A stretch of 64,000 nt of DNA, taken from positions 129,323 to 193,322 of the forward strand of contig QAOA01004016.1 of assembly GCA_003255065.1 (NCBI GenBank). Reading direction: 5' to 3'. The translations under genes were made by a program, and so were the position numbers. A model generated the notes under the pieces. That model made no database searches. It saw nothing but the letters and a program-made list of their open reading frames with translations, and had not been told where the DNA came from. Below, in pieces: positions 22,065 to 31,628 of this stretch (position 1 is its first letter; each line of letters opens with the position of its first letter). The DNA comes from Cercis canadensis. Lineage: Eukaryota > Streptophyta > Magnoliopsida > Fabales > Fabaceae.

Positions 22065-22890
22065 AAACAGAACCAAGGGATGCATTTCTTGCACAAGACA
22101 AAATAATAATTGTTCTTGGTCTCATTGAGTTGCTGAGTTGCTACATTAATCTTGGTCTCACTTGCTGAGTTGCTACAGTAAAAATGGGTACATGATGGTG
22201 CATCTTGCTGCTCTTTAAGAGCACGTAATGAGCAGCTGTTGTTGGCATGGAAACAGAACCAAGGGATGCATTTCTTGCACAAGACAAAATAATAATTGTT
22301 CTTGGTCTCATTGAGTTGCTGAGTTGCTACAGTAATCTTGGTCTCACTTGCTGAGTTGCTACAGTAAAAATGGGTACATGATGGTGCATCTTGCTGCTCT
22401 TTAAGAGCACGTAATGAGCAGCAGTTGTTGGCATGGACAGTTAGAAGACTTGATCTAGAGTTTGTAAGCTATGTTCTTGCTATGAGAATAAGTGCTAGTA
22501 GTGGAGTCCTTAACATTGAGTTGCTAAGTTGCTACAGTAATCTTGGTCTCACTTGCTGAATTGCTACAGTAAAAATGGGTACATGATGGTGCATCTTGCT
22601 GCTCTTTAAGAGAACGTAATGAGCAGCTGTTGTTGGCATGGAAACAGAACCAAGGGATGCATTTCTTGCACAAGACAAAATAATAATTGTTCTTGGTCTC
22701 ATTGAGTTGCTGAGTTGCTACAGTAATCTTGGTCTCACTTGCTGAGTTGCTACAGTAAAAATGGGTACATGATGGTGCATCTTGCTGCTCTTTAAGAGCA
22801 CGTAATGAGCAGCAGTTGTTGGCATGGACAGTTAGAAGACTTGATCTAGAGTTTGTTAGCTATGTTCTTGCTATGAGAATAAGTGCTAGT
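22065..22890 (+). repeat. Direct repeats (~186 and ~390 bp periods) in the Mutator-like element
   Basis: The word AAACAGAACCAAGGGATGC occurs at 22065, 22251 and 22642. Between these, blocks with TTGAGTTGCTGAGTTGCTAC and ATGGGTACATGATGGTGCAT recur. The segment TTAGAAGACTTGATCTAGAG is at ~22441 and ~22831. The arrangement is a short duplication nested in a longer one, nearly identical, so recent. No gene seen. Confidence 0.88.
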
Positions 22891-22958
22891 AGTGGAGTCC
22901 TTAGTGTTAGGAGTTGTGGTAATTCAGTTGCATGTATTTAGGAAATCATGAAGAGCAC

Positions 22959-23118
22959 GTGAGCATTAGGTGGTGTGCACTATGAAGTCACGTTAGTGGA
23001 GCAGCAGTAGTTGTTATTTCCTTTCCTTTAAATTCCAAGTGAGCATTAGGTGGTGTGCACTATGAAGTCAGGTTAGTGGAGCAGTAGTAGTTGTTATTTC
23101 CTTTCCTTTAAATTCCAC
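22959..23118 (+). repeat. 80-bp tandem duplication
   Basis: Two adjacent copies (22959-23038, 23039-23118) beginning GTGAGCATTAGGTGGTGTGC, differing at only a few bases. Inside the Mutator-like element, left of its right TIR. Confidence 0.9.
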
Positions 23119-23257
23119 AAGTTAGGAAGTCAGTGGGGGAAGAAAAATATTTATTGTGGTTTACTCTCACCCTAAGAGAGCTTTATTTCCATTCAGTTCA
23201 AATTGGGACCTAACACAAATGGAGAAGAAACATAGTTCATCTCTCAGAGAAACTCAG

Positions 23258-23670
23258 TGAAAGAGAGATGGCAGAGAGAAAGAGATGAGCGTGAGAGAGA
23301 GATGGTAGAGAGAGAAAGAGGTTGGCGGAGAGAGAGATTGGGGAAGAGAAAGATGAGAGTGAGAGAGAGAGAGAGAGATATGAGAGATGAGAGAGAAATT
23401 TTTTAAATTTTTTTTAAGGTGCCACAGTGAGAGAGAGATGAGAGAGAAATTTTTTTAAATTTTTTTAAAGTGTCACGTCAGCATTTAACAGCCACGTCAG
23501 CACTTAACGTGCCACGTGGCCTTTTCTGTTAAGTCCAATTAACAGACATAAGCGGAGGACGAAAATGACCGACGGAACAATCTTCCAAGGACTAAAGTTT
23601 CGGTGAAAATCTTTGGAGGACTAAACTGTCACCGAACCTATCTTTCGAGGACCAAATAGGGGTTTTACTC
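23258..23670 (-). repeat. Inner right terminal inverted repeat of the Mutator-like element
   Basis: Long inverse copy of 19698-20055 ending GGGGTTTTACTC at 23670. Contains an extra ~55-bp duplication around the AAATTTTTTT / GAGAGATGAGAGAG junction (23390-23465). It is followed by TAATAACAA, not by the 9-bp target copy, so it is not the outer end of the present insertion. Confidence 0.82.
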
Positions 23671-24290
23671 TAATAACAATGATATCATCATAGAATAACA
23701 AGAATTGTTGTTATAATATTTAAGGAAGCTTTTGAATATTGTATGAGAGCATATAAAATCTTTTTATTTTGAAACAAGAAGGTGCACTATGATATTGTAC
23801 CTTGCACAAAGATATTATTATCCTTTTTCTGGATCGCCAAATGTCGTGACTCTTTAAGATTTTGAACAGTAGTGACTATGAACTCTACGAAGGGGACACA
23901 ATAAAAAGGTTGAGTAAATATTTTGAAAATGTATATTTGGTCTTTGTTAAATCAATTTTCTTAAACTATTAAATAGTAAATATGTAGTGTACCAGACCTT
24001 CTATTATATTAAAGTTAACAAGTAGTGATATGCTCAATTTGTTAGATTTGGTAGAAAAGTGCAAGAAAACAAATGGATTAGGATAGAAAAGTGTAATTAA
24101 TTCAATGAAATGAGAATCAAAATGATTATAGTACATCCTTATGAATTGTAAGAAAAACAAATGTGAAATAGACAAAGCAAGTTTCATATTCTAATTGATT
24201 TGCTTTGCTTCAACTATTCAAAAGAAGAAACACGGTATTCTCTTTACATTGTAAAATTTAAAATTATTTCAATTTTAATTATAATAAAGA
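23671..24290. other. AT-rich spacer between the two right TIR copies
   Basis: About 620 bp without a credible gene; a 72-codon minus-strand frame is AT-rich noise. Lies inside the 9-bp target duplication, so it belongs to the inserted unit. Confidence 0.6.
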
Positions 24291-24334
24291 TGTCACCGAA
24301 CCTATCTTTCGAGGACCAAACAGGGGTTTTACTC
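24291..24334 (-). repeat. Outer right terminal repeat (44 bp) of the Mutator-like element
   Basis: Inverse copy of the first 44 bp of the left end (19698-19741), identical by eye, whereas the inner copy differs from the left end within this stretch. Similarity stops sharply at GTGACA. Followed by the target copy TAATTTAAT. Confidence 0.88.
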
Positions 24335-24365
24335 TAATTTAATTGGATAGCGACAATTCTAATCA
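24335..24365 (+). repeat. Athila LTR-leader tandem unit 2, right end of LTR
   Basis: Last bases of the unit-2 LTR (ending CTAATCA), beginning with the target-site copy TAATTTAAT of the Mutator-like insertion. Confidence 0.8.
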
Positions 24366-24791
24366 AATTTTGGCGCTGTTGCTGGGGATTGTCAATGTTA
24401 GTTGATGATTACAAGTCCCCTATATGAGTTCTTGTGATTTGGTCCCATTTCCCCGTTGTTTTCCCTTCGTTTTGGCTTGAAATTGTGCTTTGCGAGTACA
24501 TTGTTCAGCCCAGATTTTTGTGCTCCGATTGACCTAAAAATTGGTCAATTGAAGGAAAATGGGTCAATGATCAAAAGTCGTCTTAGTGGTGCCCAGACCC
24601 AAAGAAGCCAATACTCTAACTTTTCACCCGAGCCTACTTATTCAGGCTCAACTCCCTCATTAAAAGTCCAAATCATGCAAGGAATAGCTCATTTTAAAGC
24701 TAAGAGGAAGGCCTACATGGAGGGGTACTTTAGTAATTAGCTAGGGGAAGTTATTGATGCCAATTCGGGTATAGAAAGGACAGATCCGGAT
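24366..24791 (+). other. Leader of tandem unit 2 with primer site and 94-codon frame
   Basis: Primer site TGGCGCTGTTGCTGGGGATT at 24371-24390, two changes from the tRNA-Asp complement. The 94-codon frame 24456-24740 (MFSLRFGLKLCF start) is the homologue of that in unit 1. Joins directly to the third truncated LTR. Confidence 0.7.
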
Positions 24792-25580
24792 TTAGGCAAT
24801 TACCACTCTTTTCCTCTTTTGTTTTTCTGGAGGCTCTCATTTCTTCTTCCCTTTTACGCTGCTATATGGCTTTCACCTCTATTGGAGCTCAGATTGATGG
24901 CCATGGAGGAGTAGAACACTTGTAACCAAGCTAGGCTCCTTAATTAACTCGGTGTTATTTTGAGACTCTGCACTTAATTGAATCAAGTTAATGCAATTCT
25001 GTTCTTCTTGAGTTTTTGCCTTGTCTCGGATTTTATATGGACTGTGGAGATTTTTATTGTTCTTATGAATTTTGAGGCATGATCTAAGACTTAGGCTGAT
25101 TGACTTTTGTTTTGGTTGCATGACTTCAGAGGACCTTGCTAATTGATGTTCGGTTTTTAGATTAATCCACTAATTTGCTTATTCTTTGTGATTGCAAGAT
25201 TAGTGATTGTATGTAGTCAATCAAATTCTGGGTGATAATTCAGTATGAATAATTAGTCATAATTAGAGATTTTGGTTGTGATTAAACTCAATTAGCAATG
25301 TTGCATTAGGGCTTGATTAATTATATTAAACCAAGATGAATCAAACCAGTTTTTGATGGATGTTTAACTAGGTTACGTTTTTAATTAATTGAGTTAATCC
25401 CTTTTTCAATTTTTTGACTTGCATTTGATAATATAATTTGTGTTACAAAATCCCTAATTTACATCTTCAAATCGTTAATGACACATTGCATTCCCTAAGA
25501 GACAAACCCAGATTATGTCCTTTATTGCATTCTGTTTAGGGGATTCAGTTTAATTTAATTGGATAGCGACAATTCCAATT
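24792..25580 (+). repeat. Athila LTR-leader tandem unit 3 (LTR only)
   Basis: Third truncated LTR of ~789 bp, starting TTAGGCAATTACC and ending AATTCCAATT without the final CA. It passes straight into satellite at ~25581. Shows the uninterrupted sequence of the Mutator insertion site near 25550. Confidence 0.82.
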
Positions 25581-27600
25581 AGTATCTAGGATAAGACTTT
25601 TTCCTGGTAGGTCACTATATCTGACCCAGGACCCGTTTTCGGTACGTCCCTGTATCTGACCCAAGATATTTTTCTTGCAGGATACTGTATCTGGCACAAG
25701 ACTGTTCCCTAGTGCTTTATTGTATCCTGCCCGAAACTATGTTTTAGCCCATCCTTTTATCTGAATCAGGATTGTTTATTGCCGGGTCACTATATCTGTC
25801 TCGGGACTATTTTCTTGTGTGTTACTGTACTAGGACGAGACTCTTTCCTTATGGGTCAATATATCTGGTCCAGGACCCTTTTTCTGTATGTCCTTATATC
25901 TGACTCGGGATATTTTTCTTGTGGGTTACTGTATCTGGCACGGCACTGGTCCATGGTGGCTCATTTTATCTCGCCTAAAACTGTGTTTCAGCGCATCCCT
26001 GTATTTGGGACGGGACTGTTTCTAGGTGGGTAACTATATCTGGTCCAAGACCCTTTTTCAATATGAAACTGTATCTAACCCAAGATATTTTTCTTACAAG
26101 TTACTGTATCTACCACAAGACTATTCCCTAGTAGGACACTATATCTATCTCGAAACTGTGTTTTGGCGCATCCCTGTATCAAAACTGGGATTGTTTACTG
26201 GCGGGTCATTATATCTGGCCCGAGACTATTTTCTTATGTGTCATTGTATATGAGATGTGACTCTTTCTTCTTGGGTCACTGTATCTAGTCTGGGACCCTT
26301 TTTCGATACGTCTTTGTATCTAACTCGTGATATTTTTCTTGCAGGTTATTTTATCTAGCACGGGACTGTTTCTTAGTGGGTCACTATATCTAGCTTGAAA
26401 CTGTGTTTTGGTGCATCCCTGTATCTAGGACGAGACTCTTTCCTAGTGGGTCATTATATATAGTCCAAGGCCCTTTTTCGGTACATCCTTGTATTTGACC
26501 AGTGATATTTTTCTTGCGGGTTATTGTATCTGGCACAGTATTGTCCCCTGGTGGGTCACTATATCTAGACTAAAACTTGTTTCAGCACATCCTTGTATCT
26601 GAATCGGGATTGTTTATTGGCTGGTCACTGTATTTGGTCTGGGACTATTTTCTTGTGTGTCACAGTATCTGGGACGGGACTCTTTCCTGGTAGGTCACTA
26701 TATCTGGTTCGGGACCCTTTTTTGATATGTCCCTGTATCTGACCCGGGAAATTTTTCTTGTGGGTTACTGTATCTAGCACGAGACTATTCTCTAGTGGTT
26801 CACTGTATCTAGCTCGAAACTGTGTTTCGGCCCTTCCTTTTGTCTTTATCGGGATTGTTTACTGGTGAATCACTATATTTGGGCCAGGACTATTCTCTTG
26901 TGTGTCACTATATCTGGGATGGGACTCTTTCCTGGTGAGTCACTATATCTAGTCCAGGACCTATTGTCGATACGTCCTTTTATCTAACTCAAGATATTTT
27001 TCTTGCAGGTTACTGTATCTAGCACGACATTGTTCCTTGGTGGATCACAATATCTCTCTCCAACGGCGAGTCCCTGTATCTGAAATGGGATTGTTTACTG
27101 GCGGGTCACTGTAACTAGCCCGAGACTATTTTCTTGTGTGTCACTTTATTTGGGATGAGACACTTTCGTTGTGGGTTACTATATCTTTTTTGGGGACCTT
27201 TTTTCAGTACGTCCTTGTATCTGACCTGAGATATTTTTCTTGCAAGTTATTGTATTTAGCACGAGGCTATTCCCTGGTGGTTCACTATATCTAGCTTGAA
27301 ACTGTGTTTCAGCCCGTCCTTTTATCTGAACTGGGTTTGTTTACTGGTGGGTCACTATATCTGGCCCGAGACTATTTTCTTGTGTGTCACTATATCTGGG
27401 ATGGGACTCTTTCTTGTTGAGTGACTATATCTGACCGGGACCCTATTTCGGTACGTCCCTGTATCTGTCCCGAGATATTTTTCTTGTGGGTTACTGTATG
27501 TGGCAAGAGACTGTTCCCTAGTGGTTCACTGTATCTAGCTCGAAATTGTGTTTTGGCCATCCTTTTTTTCTAAATCGAGATTGTTTACTGGTGGATCAAA
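25581..27600 (+). repeat. Satellite array, 245-bp higher-order repeat (right part of left block)
   Basis: Same family, orientation and sub-monomer order as 3048-10334, about eight higher-order units, so the two were one array before the LTR-leader block came between them. Ends at an orientation switch near 27588-27612. Confidence 0.92.
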
Positions 27601-27632
27601 TACATTGACCCACTGAAAAAAAAAAAAAAATA
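27588..27632. other. Orientation switch point of the satellite
   Basis: Plus-orientation repeat (ending GTTTACTGGTGGATCA) passes within ~10 bp into minus-orientation repeat (TACATTGACCCACTG, then an A15-type run). The junction GTGGATCA...TGACCCAC is itself an imperfect palindrome made by the shared GGGTCA box of the two arrays. Confidence 0.82.
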
Positions 27633-28885
27633 CTTGGTCTGATACAGTGATGGGTCGAAAAATGTTCTCGGGATAGATAATGTGACCCTCTAGGAAATAG
27701 TCTCGTGCCAGACACAGTGATCCGCCAGAAAATAGTGTCGGGTAAGATACATTGACCTGCCGAAAAATAGTGCTAGGCCAGATAAAGGGACACGCCAAAA
27801 AAAATTCCCAGGACAAATAATCTTACCCTCCTGTAAATAATCTCGTGCCAGACACAGTGATGCATCAAAAAATAGTGCCAATTTAGATACAGCGACCAGG
27901 TGAAAAATAACGCCAGGTCAGATAAAAGGATGGGCCAAAAAAAAATCTTGAGGCAGATAATGTGACCCGTCATGAAATAATCTCATGTCAAAGACAGTGA
28001 TCTGCCAGAAAATTGTGCTGGGTCAGATACAGCTACCGCCGAAAAGAAGTGTCGGGTCAGATAATGGAACGCCCCAAAAAACATTCCCAAGATAGATAAT
28101 GTGTACTGCCAGGAAACAGTCCCAGGCCAGATATAGTGATCCACTAAAAAAGATTGTCGGTTCAGATACAGTTACCCGACAAAAAATATTGTTAGGTCAG
28201 ATACAGGGACGAGCCGTAGAAAATTCTCATAATGGATAGTGTGACCCGTCTGGAAACAATCTCGTGCCAAATACAGTGGTCTACCAGAAAATAATGTCGG
28301 GTAAGATACAATGACCCACCAAAAATTAATGCCTGGTCAGATATAAGAACGCGTCGAAAAAGTTCTTAGGCCAAATAGTGTGACCTGGCTAGAAACAGTC
28401 TCGTCCTAGAAACAGTGATCTTCCAGAAAGCAGTGCCAAGCCATATACAGTAACCCACCAAAAAATACTGCCGGGTTAGAAACAGAGACGCTCTAAAAAA
28501 ATTCTCGGGACAAATAGTGTGACCCGCTAGGAAACAGTCCCATGTCAGACATAGTGATCTTTCAAAAAGCAGTGTTAGGTCAAATACAATGACTCACTGA
28601 AAAGTAGTGCTGGCTCTAATACAGGGATGCGCCGAAAAACATTCTCGGACCAAATAGTTTGATCAGCCAGGAAACAGTCATGTGCCAGACACAATGATCC
28701 TCTAGAAAACAGTCTCAAGTCAGATACAATGGCCTATCGAAAAATACTGCCAGATCAGATAAAGGGACGCATAAAAAAGCCTTCCTGGGATAAATAGTGT
28801 GACCCGCCAAGAAACAGACTTGTGCCAAATGCAATGATCCGCCAAAAAATAGTGCTTGTTCAAATACAGTGACCCGCTGAAAAAT
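27601..28885 (-). repeat. Satellite array, 140-bp higher-order repeat (first part)
   Basis: Same ~35-bp sub-monomer as the left block but in opposite orientation and with a four-member cycle on the plus strand: GACCCGCCAGGAAACAGTC, then CGCCAGAAAATAGTGCC, then CGCCGAAAAATAGTGCC, then CGCCGAAAAACATTCCC with GGGCCAGATAGTGTGAC. Cut at the right by the Tat-like element. Small minus-strand ORFs are repeat translations. Confidence 0.9.
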
Positions 28886-29675
28886 ATAGTTATTCTGGTA
28901 GTGTTCTGTATTTGGCCATAACTTGAGTTAGGGAGCTCATTTTTGTATGATTTTTTATTATTTAGATCCATAAGATATTTTTCTATGTCATGTAAAATTT
29001 TAGGGTCAAATTGCTTTGACATGCATTCCCATATTTCTTTACAAATTTCCCTTGTTTTATGTTTTATTTTGTCTTTGCTATTCTATTTTTCTTTATTTTG
29101 CCTTGTGTTTACTTGATGTCCTTTCTTCCTTTTTAGAATCATTTGCATGCTAATTAGGAGTGTATGTTGATTGCCCTATTTAACTAAATGTTGTTTCCTT
29201 ATTTCGCACGTCATTTTTATGGTTTTATTGACTCTTAATGGCTGCCACATGTGGTTTAGTATTGTATACATTTTCACTCTAAGTTGACATGTCCCTTGCT
29301 TTATCTTGTCATTTATTGTGATGTGTTGTGGCTGCTCAATTGCTTATGCATATGTGACCTTTAATTTCTTATTTTGAGCCAACTAATGTGTGTTTCATGT
29401 GAGAAGGAGTCACAATCCTTGGGTCATTAACAAAACCCTAGAATGACTCAGAGGCTCAGAGAGTTTTTGTTTATTTTGATTACATTTTTCAATTATGTAC
29501 GCCTCCCCTATTGGAAAAGGACAAGTGTTGTAATACTTAAAATCATACATTTGCATAGCATTTAGGAATGTGATTGTTCGCTTAGTATCCATAGGCCCCT
29601 TACCTATCATGGAGGGATAGGGCAATCCATCTGCATATTAGGTGGCCTAGCCTATCTTTCCTAGGTAAGGATAAG
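28886..29675 (+). repeat. Tat-like 5' LTR, left piece
   Basis: Non-satellite, T-rich DNA without a credible gene, starting within TGAAAAATATAGTTATTC. Ends at the target copy ATAAG (29671-29675) of the Athila insertion. Assigned to the LTR because it is continuous, across the Athila insertion, with 44079-44487. Confidence 0.6.
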
Positions 29676-31133
29676 TGATAATCACACTTTTTATACAGTA
29701 ATTAACCCTCATATTTAGTGTCTGAAATCTTTTTTAGTGCTTAATTGAGTGGGCTTGGCCTTATTTCATAAGTTTGGATTCATATTAGGCATAATTGTTT
29801 TATTCAGCATTATTAGGGTTTTGATACTATTTCTATATTTTGGGTATATCCTTAGTTCTGTATATATAAAAATTGTGAATCTTTCCTTGTAGGAAAGATA
29901 AGAGGATTACCTACAACTTTCATTCAGACCTCCAAGGCTATTTCTGATGTTCAGTGGGTCAAATTTGACCCGGAAGTCAGAGCATAGATGCTGCCACTGG
30001 AATCTGACCCGCATGCAGAGTTTGGACCATAACTTAGGCTGTAGGTGTCTTATGGACTTGAAACCAGTTCCATTGGAAAGCAGAGACATAGGTATTCAAT
30101 TGTTGTGAGGGCTAGTTCTCCAAATTATGTCTTTTTGATGGTCTTATTGCCTGTCGTAACCGGCTGATTACTCTAGAGACCTCTTAAGACCTAATTGGGC
30201 TTAACTCCCTCAATTCAGGCCCAAACTGGAGCCCATTTGAAGCTGAGGTTCAGAGGTTTAAACCTAGGTTAAGGGTAATTTGGGTGTACACTTTATTTCT
30301 GATGTTATAATTAGGTTAAAGGAGGCAGCGGTTTTATGATTCTAGCTAGATAGTTTTCAAGCAGCTTTTGTTTTCTCTTATATTTTATGGAGCTCTTTGA
30401 ACTATGACTTTCTTTCTCCATTGGAGCTTGGATTTCATGACCATGGAGGAGTAGAACTCTTGTAACCAAGTTAGACTCTTGATTATATTTGGTTTTGTTC
30501 TTAAGATTATGTACTTAATTGAATTACACTTAATGCAATTCTTCTTCTTTGGATTCCTACCTTGCTTTAATCTTTGTACGTGTTCATGGAGATCTTTGTG
30601 ATTTATATGGATGTTGAAGTAAGAAACAGAATGTTGATTGATCAATCTGTAATATGTGGTAAGAATTCAAAGAAGCTATTCCATGCTAATTGAATGTTCG
30701 GTTTTTAGATTAATCACTAATAGCTTAGTCTTTGTGATTACAAGATTAGTGATTGCATGTGATTAATTGAATCTTGAATGATAACTCAATAAGAGAAAAT
30801 TAGTCATAATTAGATATTTTAATTATGATTAAACTTAATTAGTAGTGCTGCTGCATTAGGGTTTGATAACTTATGTTAATCTAGGATGGATCAAACTGGT
30901 TTTTGATGGATGTCTAGCTAGGTTACGTTTTTAATCAACTTAATTAATCCTTGTTTAATTCTACATTTAATAATTTGGATATACAATTCTGATTTACAAA
31001 ATCCCTTGTTCTTAACTTGAAATTGTTGATTACACATTGCATTCCTTGTGAGACAAACCCGGATTATGCCCTCTATTGCATTCTAATTAGGGGATTCAGT
31101 TTAATTTAATTGGATTAGCAATAATTTTGATCA
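29676..31133 (+). repeat. 5' LTR of the full-length Athila element
   Basis: 1,458 bp, from TGATAATCACAC to TTTTGATCA. A TATA-like box (TATATATAAAA) lies at ~29857-29867. Contains the block with GACCATGGAGGAGTAGAACT shared by all Athila-type LTRs in the window. Confidence 0.92.
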
Positions 31134-31138
31134 AATTT

Positions 31139-31159
31139 TGGCACTGTTGCTGGGGAATG
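31139..31159 (+). promoter_or_regulatory. Primer-binding site (degenerate tRNA-Asp type)
   Basis: TGGCACTGTTGCTGGGGAATG, five bases after the LTR. The canonical form is TGGCGCCGTTGCCGGGGA; the changes are mostly C to T or G to A, as expected from methylated-cytosine decay. Confidence 0.88.
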
Positions 31160-31628
31160 TCAATGTTAGTTGATGATTTTAAGTTCCCTTTTTGAATTCT
31201 TGTGATTTGGTTCCATTTCCCCCTTGCTTCCCCTTCATTTTTATTTGAATTTGTGATTCTCGGGTGCACTGTTCAACCCAAATTTTTGAGCTCCGATTGA
31301 CCTAAAACTTTTTCAGTTGAAGGAAAATGACCCACTAATCAATAGTCATTGCAGATGCCAGGAGGTCTTCATTTTTAAGGCAAATTCCACTATTTTGACA
31401 ACTTTTCTATTTTTTATTTGATTTTTGAGATCCATTTTCATCTAGTTTTCGTTCTATGGTGGTCTCAAAAATTTTAAAAATGTTTAGATACATTTTCTAG
31501 TGTTATTTTGGTGTGTTTGTGCCTCTGTCTAGTGTATTTGTGTGATTCTATTTTAGCCCTTTTCTGTCATTATTTCTGTGTTTTTGTGTCTTGTTCTTTG
31601 TTTTAGTGTGTTTTGGCATTAGGCCACT

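Larger units (their letters stand above)
19698..24334. mobile_element. Mutator-like element carrying host gene fragments (Pack-MULE), TSD TAATTTAAT
   Basis: 4,637-bp DNA transposon bounded by GAGTAAAACCCCTGTTTGG at the left and its inverse at the right. It is flanked by a 9-bp duplication TAATTTAAT (19689-19697, 24335-24343), the length typical of Mutator insertions, and sits inside an Athila LTR whose uninterrupted form is seen at ~25535-25580. No transposase is visible. The cargo in order: pseudo-tRNA-Glu of mitochondrial type, an S-receptor-kinase fragment, a tract with an unrecognised ORF, a PAN-domain fragment of the same kinase type, then direct repeats. The right side has two TIR copies, at 23670 and 24334. 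Confidence 0.88.
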
